Source of the DNA: Fasciola hepatica
Taxonomy: Eukaryota > Platyhelminthes > Trematoda > Plagiorchiida > Fasciolidae
Assembly (NCBI GenBank): GCA_948099385.1
Contig: CANUEZ040000208.1
Coordinates: forward strand, 1,302,001-1,366,000
DNA: 64,000 bases
Direction of reading: 5' to 3'
Position numbers and translations under genes: made by a program. Shown here piece by piece: positions 29,130 through 38,250 of the stretch (within the stretch, counting starts at the first letter, position 1; each line of letters starts with the position of its first letter). The notes beneath the pieces were generated by a model. The model ran no database searches. It was given only the letters and a program-made list of their open reading frames with translations, and was not told the DNA's origin.

Positions 29130-29501
29130 CAACGAGTTTGCATTTGCAAGCGCTCATCTCATATTCATATTCAGTATGTAGTATGTGAACGTGTGTGTGG
29201 ACGACATTTTCGAGGAAGCACACGACGGGTTTGGCGGTTGTTGCCGGTCATCAGCTATGCGTACTCGGTACTCCTATGCCCACTCGACTCCTGACTTGTA
29301 CACTCCGATGATCTTTTATGTTCACTAGGATCTAATTTGAATCGTCTCGATTGTGAATAAATACTGTTGATTGAAGTGGCGACAAATGAATGAGAATTGT
29401 CATTTCTCGTAGTTATTCGTGTCTGGGTCACTGCTAACCCAACTAACAACGAGTTTGCATTTGCAAGCGCTCATCTCATATCCATAGTCAGTAAGTAGTA
29501 G
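29130..29501. repeat. Right edge of the satellite with diverged terminal monomers
   Basis: The last monomer and a half carry many private changes: atattcagtatgtagtatg near 29164, gacgggtttgg near 29225, gtgaataaatac near 29354, ccaactaacaac near 29441 and atatccatagtc near 29479. The array then stops after gtaagtagta at 29501 and unique sequence follows. Mutations accumulating at an array edge are expected when homogenisation weakens there. Confidence 0.9.
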
Positions 29502-29833
29502 GTCCTGATTATTGATCCTGCCTCTGATGCGGAAGAAAATATAAGTGGGTGGGATGACAGAATTTTAAAGAGCTTTCCATGGCTTATAGGTCCCGAAATC
29601 AACGTGAAGTTTGAAATATCGAAGTACGGCATCTAGTGACAGAAAATTTATAGGAATGATTAGTGGCCTGGGCATGTGATGTTCGGGAGGTTAAAGAAGA
29701 GATTTTTTTTTGTTAAATCCGTTTAGGACGAGGATGTTAGGTATACGGAGCTCCATCCCACGCGTGACTGCAGCATTCAAGTGCAGGTAGGGCATCATAT
29801 ATGTATATATAAATATATATATATGTATATATA
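29502..29833. other. Spacer between satellite and inverted repeat; AT microsatellite
   Basis: About 330 bp of unrelated sequence. It ends in an alternating AT tract with interspersed G (about 29800-29832, atatatgtatatataaatat), directly abutting the left arm of the inverted repeat. No convincing coding frame was seen. The AT tract may be the fragile or insertion site of the adjoining rearrangement. Confidence 0.7.
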
Positions 29834-31340
29834 ATCATGTGCTTATGCCTATTTCAGACGTACTGCGAATGTGGAGTCGTGGATGTGAGTCTCAGACAGG
29901 CAGCAGATGTCAACGGCCAGTGTCTGCAGCGGAACCGCTAAAGCTGCTCGTTTGCATATTTGCATTAGAATCTGTACGTTAAATCCTGCAAGCTTCAGTG
30001 GCACATGTGGTATCAGTAGTGGTTTGGTGAACTGAACACAACAGTGTCTTTCTCGATGGCAATGTGAGAAGTAAATGGACCAGTACTCATGTGGTTTTGT
30101 GTAAGCGGAGCGAGTTGGAAGGGGTGGTGTGGTACTGGTTGGTTGGTTTTGTCCGACCACCAGCACCTTGGTCATATCTTGTGTAGTTTGAGTGGGCGAG
30201 CAAAGCGGAGCGCAAGAAAGAGTAAGTATATATGCGGAAAAGGTTTCATGTAATTATGTGGGCTGAATATCACTCGGTAGGCCAGACGAAAGTAGACAGT
30301 TCATTAACGAGGCTCTACCAGGAGCCTTGAGCCAGAACGTCTAGCTTACATAGCAGTAGGGTAATATGATGATCTCGTAGCCCTCTGGGGGCCGTTAATT
30401 GAATATTGAATCCATTTAACCTTCGGATTAGGCAAAACACCCTTGCTGCTCAGTACATCCCCGAACTACAAATGCTGATGAGCATAGTGTTTTACACCTC
30501 ATGCGCCGCCTGTGGTTGGTTTAGAATCAGGGCTTAGCCATCTTCCCTAGACTGATTATCAGTCAGTCAACCCAGTGGAGAGCACCAAGCACTCGCCTTC
30601 GTCCTGACGCTGGGAGGGAACGCTACGGCCAAAAGAGGACAGTTAGGGGGATCTTCTCAGCAGAGACTACAACAAATGCATTTCGAGAGGCGTTCAGGAT
30701 TCGTGGCCCCCTTGGGGCCCGAAACACACACCATGTAGCATATTGAGGCGTTTGGAAACCACAGTTTGAAAAGACATTCAAAGATAGCCATATTGCGTAA
30801 GTTATATCCTGTTTCTATTGCGAAATCTGGAAACTTGCCTAATATAATACTATAATAATATTTTGCATCTACGAATGGTGAGTGGAAAGTCTTCCACATG
30901 GCTATGTGAACAGAGGAAACCAGACGACCTCACTTAGTGCGCATCCGATATCCACCGACATATACCATTCCAAAAAGAGATTCAATCTATTTGTGACCAA
31001 AACCGACACTTGTCAAACAAGAAATAAGAGATTGAAAGGCGCCATTGAGGGTTGATTCTGGCGCTCTATCAAAACGGGGATCAGGATTTACTGAAATTAC
31101 CTTGGACTTGAGCAATAAATTAACGTGACCCCCTTGCTCTGATAGAAAAACTTTGGAGAGACAGAAAAGGTGATCAGGCAATTGATGTATCAGTTTAATA
31201 AGTCAACTTGCACTTTGTTTTTAATTAGTCAGCTTTTTCACATGTAGAACTTTTCTGACAGTATTTCGCCAGGGTGCACTTTCTCAAGAAACTAGTTCGA
31301 CCCACACTTTGTCCACACGTGAGGGCAAATGAAGCGGATA
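29834..31340 (-). repeat. Left arm of large inverted repeat, carrying LINE 5' part
   Basis: Read on the minus strand this segment matches 34369-35877 nearly perfectly over about 1.5 kb, with only scattered substitutions (for example gctgggaggg at 30609-30618 against the complement of cccacccag near 35094). The arm ends outward inside the LINE endonuclease frame, next to the AT tract, and inward just after gggcaaatgaagcg near 31336. The two arms are separated by about 3 kb of unique sequence, so this is an inverted duplication with a long loop. Confidence 0.95.
29843..30175 (-). pseudogene. Truncated LINE endonuclease N-terminus (inverted copy)
   Basis: From an ATG at 30173-30175 the frame reads MTKVLVVGQN and continues to a segment typical of the N-terminal apurinic-like endonuclease of non-LTR retrotransposons. 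LAGFNVQILMQ supplies the metal-binding Asn region and DICCLSETHIHD contains the conserved SET motif with its catalytic Glu. The frame stops at the edge of the inverted repeat, just after the SET motif, so the rest of the endonuclease and all of the reverse transcriptase are missing. It differs from the right-arm copy by a few substitutions (DSTFAVRLK here, DPTLAVRLN there). A fragment, not a functional gene. Confidence 0.8.
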
Positions 31341-34300
31341 AGAAGCCACTATTATTATGCAGCTGACTTCAGAATTGTTCATCGAACGAATAAGATCCCC
31401 ACACCCTCAGTGAAACAACGTCCATCTCTGTACACCAAATCGTATTTGATTTACCCATTTCAGTCTATTTGCAGAGCAACCTACGTGGGTTGAACAGAGC
31501 GGCAGCTACGTAGCCGAGTGATTAAACACATTCCAAATTGTGTACAACGTTTTGTGATACAATCAGGGTCAGATCGAAGGCATAATGATAACGTTCGAAA
31601 CCATAAGATCCCGTCGTCGGCCGTCGCTCGTCATCTTCTGATGACGCAACATCCAGCTGACCGAAGCACTGCGTTTCGGGTCATTTACGTGGCAAAGAAT
31701 ACCAGGCTTTTGAGGTTTGCTGAAGCTATTTCCAAACATCGATGTAAACCTATATTACGTCAGCAGAAACAGCTCTTCATTAGTGTGTCCTTACCATGGT
31801 GACGTAACCTGCCTATTGTAATTTTCCCTATATTTGTCGAACATAATAGTTTTACATGAACTTATATAAACAATATCGTTCTTCAGTATGCACCATGTTG
31901 AGATGCAGCGAAATCGTCCCGGACGTAAATCGTGCTATGTTGCAACTCTGGCTTTTCTTTTCTACAAATATTTTGTCTAAATATAATTACTAGACCGTAT
32001 AATCCATGCCACATCGAAGTGATCACATAGGCAAGCCACTCTTCAATTCAAACTTCGATCCCCGTCTAGATCGCTAGGCGCTGATCACAAATACATGATC
32101 ATGGGGTTTGAACAACAATATTCCGGCCACCTGCAACCACTTTCCCTTTGGTATCATTTTGTTGGCCACAGACACCTTCCTGCAATATCCTACTTCATCG
32201 TGCACTGAATAACTAAACAGAATAAAACTGATCTATTTTGAAAGAATCGGGCTGGATCTTTCTACAACAAATGTAATAAGATGTACGATGATTAACAAGT
32301 GATTTTCGTTATCGTTTGACCTTCAGATTCTACGGTGCTTTTGTGCTTATCGGTTATTTTATCATTGTGTGCCCTCATGTAACCGGAATTTTCGTTGAAC
32401 TCTTACTCATTGTATAGTTGACGTTTTTGCGTGCACCCCGAGCGTTCTGAATTTCTCTGGACATTGAGTGCTACCGCAAAATTAAGAAATATCGGAAAGT
32501 TCACCTGTCAAACAGATTTAAAAAAACTAGAAGCGAAATGGTATGGCACTCATGAAATGCATCGTGTTAATTGGCAGGTTGCTTTGCACCATACTCTCGA
32601 ACAACACGATTCCGCTTGTGGGGATAATCAGCTACTTCGCGATTTCTGTAAAATGGCCCACATTTACTGCACTAGGAATATGAAAGCTATACCAGATGTG
32701 GCTACATTCCGATATAGATGATCTGCCAATAGAACTCAAAGGGTGCAACGTTATCTAGAATGACCCTACCTGTCAGAATCGGAATTATGTTAATGAAAAG
32801 TTCCTGATGCAAGCATTTAGAAACTGCGTTTGCGTGCCGTGAAAATCGAATCGCATGTCTCATGTACGCTTCCCACTCCTTCTCTGAATGGCCGATTGTT
32901 CTTCCTATGGAACATGATTTTTACCCTATTTCCACAACTCGGTCCCGTATCGCTCGGCATACGTTCCCCGCCAGACCATTCAGAAGATTTGATGTCTATT
33001 CCCAGACACTTGTGAATAAATAGCCCTCACAAAAGTGAGGTATGTTGTTTGGCATTGTGATGATTGTTTTTTTAAATTGCACGTAAATCACCGACCCGCC
33101 TTATTCGATTTGGGTTTCGAGTCACTCGTTCACTGGACAGCGGTTCAGTTACACTCTTCTACCACAACGGGTTTTCATATGAAATTTAACGTGATATTTC
33201 TTCCTAAAAGTATCATCCATGTGGAAGAAATTTACCAGAAGGGATTCATACTTTAGAGGTATCGAAGTATCCCACGGAAAACGATGCCAACAAATTCACT
33301 GTGTTTTGAATGATGAATTTGCCATCATGAGAAGAACTGTCCTTTGAGCCATGGAATTCTCCCCAATTTTAATTAACCTCATTCACTTTGAGCTTGGGGA
33401 TATTAGTGGCACATCTTCAACCCGTTGTTCTCGATACTCGACCATTTGTCTTGCTGCCGCAAAAGACAGTCGCTGGAACGTTTACGATGCCCCAAGTGGA
33501 TAAAATAATAATTCATTCCCTAAGCGAAATACTCGAGCTATCCAGATTGCAGTACAGATGAACACTGCAATGTAAGAATTACGAGGAGAATGTTGCTAGA
33601 AATTTTTTTTATTTTCACCACTGAGAACGAAGCTGACATCAGTTATTTGCACCCATTTATTTTATGAATTTATGACTGACTGCATAGTGTCCTGGAACAC
33701 TGTTATTTCATTTTCATATTTAAACAATGAGATCAAAGTCGCCATTATTCGGGTTTGTCCTAAAATTTGATCACGGTAAGCAGGGCACATGGAGATCATA
33801 TTCTCATCCAAAGTACGTTGCTTGTCAGAACCATTTCACTGGTCGGTTCTCACGTTGATCGGATGATCACCACAGTCCTTTCAAACCTGCCTTAGTGCTG
33901 TGGGTTGCTACACTGGCCATATACATCAAGACTCAAATGCATCATGCAGAAATCAATCAGAAACAAGAAGTGCTTTTAATGAAGCGTAGTTTGCACCAAC
34001 GTTTCTCAATAAAAGTCAGGCTGATTTTATTCGGTCTACATTAAGCAAAATTAAGGCACCCATTTGCGTACGAGATCGATATTGTGCAAAGTGGTCAGTG
34101 AAGAAGTTAAACGATGACCTGATTGAAACTTGACTGCCTACCTTGTCTATAAAATGTGACCTGATCTATGAATGGTGTGCGCCTACACAGCGCAACTGAC
34201 TGGAATGCTTTCGCACCAACACTATAACATTTCAAAGAACATTGGAGTGTTGTCTGCACATACAAACTGACATTAAATGGGGCCTAAGCGCATAAAATGC

Positions 34301-34368
34301 ACTTGAAAATAACTCAATTAGGGTAACTGAATTATTAGGGAGTCGGCAGGATAAGTATGTAGAAAATC
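31341..34368. other. Loop of the inverted repeat, no clear gene
   Basis: About 3 kb of single-copy AT-rich DNA between the arms. Short open frames occur at 31518-31802, 32830-33015 and 33035-33256 (+), without recognisable domains or good splice borders. The 96-codon frame at 32431-32721 is the only one with coding-like composition and is listed separately. Confidence 0.6.
32431..32721 (+). CDS. Unidentified 96-codon open frame in the inverted-repeat loop
   Basis: An open frame beginning at a GTG codon, with a stop three codons upstream, reads MHPERSEFLWTLSA and ends AIPDVATFRYR. It is hydrophilic, has balanced composition and few of the low-complexity F/I/L/K runs seen in random AT-rich frames, so it could be an exon remnant. 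Three Cys and four His are present but not in a recognisable zinc-binding spacing. No convincing AG acceptor lies just upstream and no family is recognised. Low confidence that it is expressed. Confidence 0.25.
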   Translation: MHPERSEFLWTLSATAKLRNIGKFTCQTDLKKLEAKWYGTHEMHRVNWQVALHHTLEQHDSACGDNQLLRDFCKMAHIYCTRNMKAIPDVATFRYR

Positions 34369-35877
34369 ATATTCGCTTCATTTGCCCTCACGTGTGGACA
34401 AAGTGTGGGTCGAACTAGTTTCTTGAGAAAGTGCACCCTGGCGAAATACTGTCAGAAAAGTTCTACATGTGAAAAAGCTGACTAATTAAAAACAAAGTGC
34501 AAGTTGACTTATTAAACTGATACATCAATTGCCTGATCACCTTTTCTGTCTCTCCAAAGTTTTTCTATCAGAGCAAGGGGGTCACGTTAATTTATTGCTC
34601 AAGTCCAAGGTAATTTCAGTAAATCCTGATCCCCGTTTTGATAGAGCGCCAGAATCAACCCTCAATGGCGCCTTTCAATCTCTTATTTCTTGTTTGACAA
34701 GTGTCGGTTTTGGTCACAAATAGATTGAATCTCTTTTTGGAATGGTATATGTCGGTGGATATCGGATGCGCACTAAGTGAGGTCGTCTGGTTTCCTCTGT
34801 TCACATAGCCATGTGGAAGACTTTCCACTCACCATTCGTAGATGCAAAATATTATTATAGTATTATATTAGGCAAGTTTCCAGATTTCGCAATAGAAACA
34901 GGATATAACTTACGCAATATGGCTATCTTTGAATGTCTTTTCAAACTGTGGTTTCCAAACGCCTCAATATGCTACATGGTGTGTGTTTCGGGCCCCAAGG
35001 GGGCCACGAATCCTGAACGCCTCTCGAAATGCATTTGTTGTAGTCTCTGCTGAGAAGATCCCCCTAACTGTCCTCTTTTGGCCGTAGCGTTCCCACCCAG
35101 CGTCAGGACGAAGGCGAGTGCTTGGTGCTCTCCACTGGGTTGACTGACTGATAATCAGTCTAGGGAAGATGGCTAAGCCCTGATTCTAAACCAACCACAG
35201 GCGGCGCATGAGGTGTAAAACACTATGCTCATCAGCATTTGTAGTTCGGGGATGTACTGAGCAGCAAGGGTGTTTTGCCTAATCCGAAGGTTAAATGGAT
35301 TCAATATTCAATTAACGGCCCCCAGAGGGCTACGAGATCATCATATTACCCTACTGCTATGTAAGCTAGACGTTCTGGCTCAAGGCTCCTGGTAGAGCCT
35401 CGTTAATGAACTGTCTACTTTCGTCTGGCCTACCGAGTGATATTCAGCCCACATAATTACATGAAACCTTTTCCGCATATATACTTACTCTTTCTTGCGC
35501 TCCGCTTTGCTCGCCCACTCAAACTACACAAGATATGACCAAGGTGCTGGTGGTCGGACAAAACCAACCAACCAGTACCACACCACCCCTTCCAACTCGC
35601 TCCGCTTACACAAAACCACATGAGTACTGGTCCATTTACTTCTCACATTGCCATCGAGAAAGACACTGTTGTGTTCAGTTCACCAAACCACTACTGATAC
35701 CACATGTGCCACTGAAGCTTGCAGGATTTAACGTACAGATTCTAATGCAAATATGCAAACGAGCAGCTTTAGCGGTTCCGCTGCAGACACTGGCCGTTGA
35801 CATCTGCTGCCTGTCTGAGACTCACATCCACGACCCCACATTAGCAGTACGTCTGAACTCGGCATAAGCACATGATT
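34369..35877 (+). repeat. Right arm of large inverted repeat, continuous with the LINE
   Basis: This is the reverse complement of 29834-31340. Its outer half is the 5' leader and start of a LINE that continues past the arm to about 38.25 kb. Its inner half (about 34369-35090) has short frames only. Because the LINE runs on intact through the right arm boundary, this arm is probably the source and the left arm the inverted derived copy (inference). Confidence 0.95.
35535..35867 (+). pseudogene. LINE endonuclease, N-terminal part
   Basis: An ATG at 35535 opens a 110-codon frame starting MTKVLVVGQNQPTS and ending TLAVRLNSA. The last 50 residues have the LINE endonuclease pattern: LKLAGFNVQILMQICKRAAL (the Asn that helps bind metal) followed by TLAVDICCLSETHIHD (the SET motif with the catalytic Glu). 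In the family this enzyme nicks target DNA to prime reverse transcription. The frame ends at a TAA and the domain resumes in another frame at 35872, so it is broken. The same start is present in the left arm at 30175. Confidence 0.8.
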
Positions 35878-36419
35878 CTAAGCTGTGTTTATCTGGAGAT
35901 ACCGCTAATTCCAGAATTTGCTGTTATGACTGCTTTGAGTACTGGAGTCCAGTCTGCTCTTTGCGTCTGGATCCCAGTCAACAGTGGATTGTGTGCAATT
36001 CGCTTAGAGGGTACGTCCAAGTCTAATAAAGTCCGCGACGGCAACCGTTGTCTGCTTGTTTTCACTGCCTAAGCCCTACTGACTGCAGTCCGGACTCAGT
36101 CAAAGACATATTCTACCAGAAACTTTACAAAATTCCCCGAAAAGCATTTTGTAGGGACATTGTGGTACTGGCTAGAGACATGAGCACCCACACTGTTCAT
36201 CTAGGTTCAGATGAGCGAATGCTTGGAGTCCAAAGCCGTGCTAGCTGTCAACGCATGGAAGACGGTAATCGACTGACTCATCTATGCACAGAGCAGCGCT
36301 TAGTCTTGTGCAGCGCTAATGTCCGACGCAGCCTGTGTGGCACAGTCACATGGAGACTGCATCTAATAATCAGTTTCAATCACAAACAGAAAAGAATACC
36401 ACTGGTGTGGCTCAGTTAG
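35872..36419 (+). pseudogene. LINE endonuclease, middle and C-terminal part (frameshifted)
   Basis: Two overlapping frames continue the endonuclease. The first (35872-36072) has LSTGVQSALCVWIPVNSGLC followed by AIRLEGTSK, a typical middle segment. The second (36048-36419) carries SPTDCSPDSVKDIFYQKL and then DIVVLARDMSTHTVHLGSD, which aligns with the usual GDxN active-site block. Here the Gly has become Arg and the Asn has become Ser, so catalysis would be expected to be lost. GNRLTHLCTEQRL and the TVTWR region before the final catalytic motif follow. The frame switch near 36050 and the altered active site mark it as a pseudogene. Confidence 0.8.
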
Positions 36420-37213
36420 GTCTTGTGTATCACACTGAAGCACACATCTAGATTTACGTCGCGCCCTGGTGTGTCGAGTTCATAATACATTCATCCACCA
36501 AGTCAAAGGTTGCCATCAACGGATAGAATAGAACAACTTTGCCGGACGTCGGTCCTGGGCCGATATCAGAATCAGCTTGCTGCGCAGCTGAGTAGCCTCG
36601 TACACGATTATTTATTTAGATTGCTGGAAACACATCTAAAATTCTATGAATTCAAGGAGTACCACATCCTGTGGGTTAGTCACCCGGCAGTCAGCTACAA
36701 ACCTGATCTCATCAGGTACTCCGGAATTGCCGAAATATCCCTGCCAGAACCGAAAATCACAATGTTCACGTCCAGCTACAAATAAATCTGACCAGTGTCT
36801 TGTGCAAACTTCGAGAAATTCAGTGTTCTCAAAGCTGCTGGACCCGACGATGTTCGGATACCTATCTAACTGATCCGATCAACAGGAACCAACATGCCTG
36901 GCATGAGAGAAATGATCTTCAAGTTTAATGAGCAATCAATACACCAGCCTTCACGGCGCGTGCATCGATCGGAAATGCACTTTGAGGAGCAGTTTACTGG
37001 CTTTCAGCGATAGCGTCCCAAGTCAGTAGGTCGTTCGAATCAGTTCACGCCCCACGGACAGTCCACACTAACACACTGACGGAAGTAGTTATTCGTTCGC
37101 TTCAACTGACAAACTACAGTGCTATCCGAAGACCGTGGCATGCTGTTCTACAAAGGGCCTCGCAGCCACTTTACGGAGATTAAGCTCCAGGAATGGGCCC
37201 CAATAAGGTTTAA
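36420..37213 (+). pseudogene. LINE linker region between endonuclease and RT (degraded)
   Basis: Position inside the element places this stretch between the endonuclease and the reverse transcriptase. Frames at 36510-36785 and 36646-36873 are short and interrupted, and I found no clear motif. It is kept as part of the element because recognisable LINE domains in the same orientation lie on both sides. Confidence 0.5.
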
Positions 37214-37620
37214 TTGTGCGTCCGTCATCCTTTTCTGCAAGAGAAGTGCTGTTCCAGTCAAGGGACGAGTCTGATCTCGGTCGCGTCAAAGCTGTTGGCG
37301 TCAATAATCCCGCAAGCTCTATATCATCAGGCTTCCGGCAGAGTACAAGCACATGGTTCATCGTCAACTCACTTTCCTGTTGGAAGCGGCGTGCGTCAGG
37401 GTTGTCCACTCTCACCCTTCCAGTACAGTTTGATGATTTACAACATCGTAAGAGGGAAGTCAGGAAATCAGACGATCGAAGGTGTTGATTTTCTTTACGG
37501 TGGGTTTTTAGACTAAGCCTATGCCACTGACATCGCTTTGATTTGCAATCATGCTACTAAGGCACAGTGCATTCTAGACAACCTTGAGATGACTGTATGT
37601 GCTAGTCACTTCACAAGTCT
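37214..37620 (+). pseudogene. LINE reverse transcriptase core, internally deleted
   Basis: The frame at 37214-37516 contains SLISVASKLLASII, the usual early RT helix, followed after only about a dozen residues by ASGRVQAHGSSSTHFPVGSG and VRQGCPLSPFQYSL. The last of these is the well-known GVRQGCPLSP block before the catalytic loop. The intervening RT motifs, including the first catalytic Asp, are absent, so a deletion has joined the two parts. Immediately after a stop, translation reads AYATDIALICNH in place of the expected YADDI motif (one of the two catalytic Asp replaced by Thr), then CILDNLEMTV. It cannot be an active polymerase. Confidence 0.85.
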
Positions 37621-37639
37621 AAAGTGCTTCCACAGCACT

Positions 37640-38250
37640 TGCATGTGCCCATCGCCACTTTGACACTCGGTACCATCGATAAATTCGTAGAAACGTCTCT
37701 CTACTAGGTATGCGCTATAACTGCAGACTGGAGGGTTGGAGGCGATGTGAACAACGTAATAGCAAAAGGCTCAAACGGCTCACTGCCATTTGCGTTATCT
37801 GTGGAAACCTTGTACCATCCACCTCCGATTGAGAGGTAGGGTGAACTAGGTGCTGTAGGTACTGTACTCCCAGACCCTTGTAGGACCTGGTCTGTACGAG
37901 AAGCTGATGTCGTCAGTTGTCCAAGTTTGATCACACATATCCGAGGATAATCTCGCGCGTTTGGTGGCAACAGCGAAAAAGCGATTTCAATGTTCAAGCG
38001 CGCGTCTATGGAATCGAGCATGCCGCGTGCCCAGTTAGCACAGCAGTATGACTCCACCGGCTTCGTCGGTTAAGGCACGTGCTAAGTATGCTACTTCATT
38101 GAATTCCCCATGCTAACGCTTCAGCCGAGCCTTCGGTTGACTAGAAACGAGAAGGCAGAAGTCAAGCCACGACATGGCATCAGTCTATTAAAGTGTTGAT
38201 GTCAAGCCTTCGCTCCGTCGGTGTACTAGATTAGTCGCCGATTGAGTTTA
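37640..38250 (+). pseudogene. LINE C-terminal domain remnants
   Basis: Behind the RT core several short in-order blocks match the C-terminal part of this type of LINE: PIATLTLGTIDKFVE, then ITADWRVGGDVNNVIAKGSN, then CRTWSVREADVV (the position of the usual GSETW motif) and, near 38180-38235, WHQSIKVLMSSLRSVGVLD. They lie in different frames separated by stops. The minus-strand open frame at 37704-38057 is treated as a shadow of this region. Confidence 0.65.

Larger units (their letters stand above)
1..29501. repeat. Satellite array, 317/320-bp monomer, about 92 copies
   Basis: The same monomer is repeated head-to-tail without interruption from the first base to about 29501, and position 1 falls inside a monomer, so the array continues to the left. 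Two main lengths occur, differing by a 3-bp indel in a T-run: monomers with gatcttttatgttc are 317 bp and those with gatcttttttcatgttc are 320 bp. Rare variants with gatctttttcatg (near 11760, 26120 and 26758) are 319 bp, and one near 9421 has lost a T. Recognisable blocks in each monomer are tttgcatttgcaagcgctc, gtcagtaagtagta, acgtgtgtgtggacgac, gcggttgttgccgctcatcag and tgacttgtacactccgatg. Most monomers differ at only a few positions, which indicates ongoing homogenisation by unequal exchange or gene conversion. No host or mobile gene interrupts it. I do not recognise the family. Confidence 0.98.
35090..38250 (+). mobile_element. Decayed non-LTR retrotransposon (LINE) with endonuclease and RT remnants
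   Basis: A single element can be followed in one direction across several broken frames. The order is a 5' leader (about 35090-35534), an endonuclease start at 35535, endonuclease middle and C-terminus (35872-36419), a poorly preserved linker (36420-37210), a reverse transcriptase core (37214-37600) and C-terminal remnants to about 38250. LINE landmarks appear in the right order. Numerous stops, frame changes and an apparent internal RT deletion show it is dead. The clade (RTE-like, CR1-like or other) cannot be fixed by eye. The 3' end is uncertain and I saw no clear poly-A tail or target-site duplication. Confidence 0.85.

Noticed and set aside
178..29449. More than 70 minus-strand open frames of 64-93 codons
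   Set aside because: They are the same satellite segment repeated. Starts are mostly TTG, no ATG or promoter is evident, and homogenisation explains why the frame stays open.
1..29501. CRISPR-like regular repeats
   Set aside because: The whole 317-320-bp monomer is repeated with no short repeat and variable spacer pattern, and no cas genes are present.
29834..35877. Terminal inverted repeats of a DNA transposon
   Set aside because: The arms contain the 5' part of a LINE rather than a transposon end, no transposase frame is in the loop, and no target-site duplication was seen.
37122..38057. Minus-strand frames of 97 and 117 codons
   Set aside because: They lie opposite the LINE RT and C-terminal remnants, which read in order on the plus strand, and show no domain of their own.
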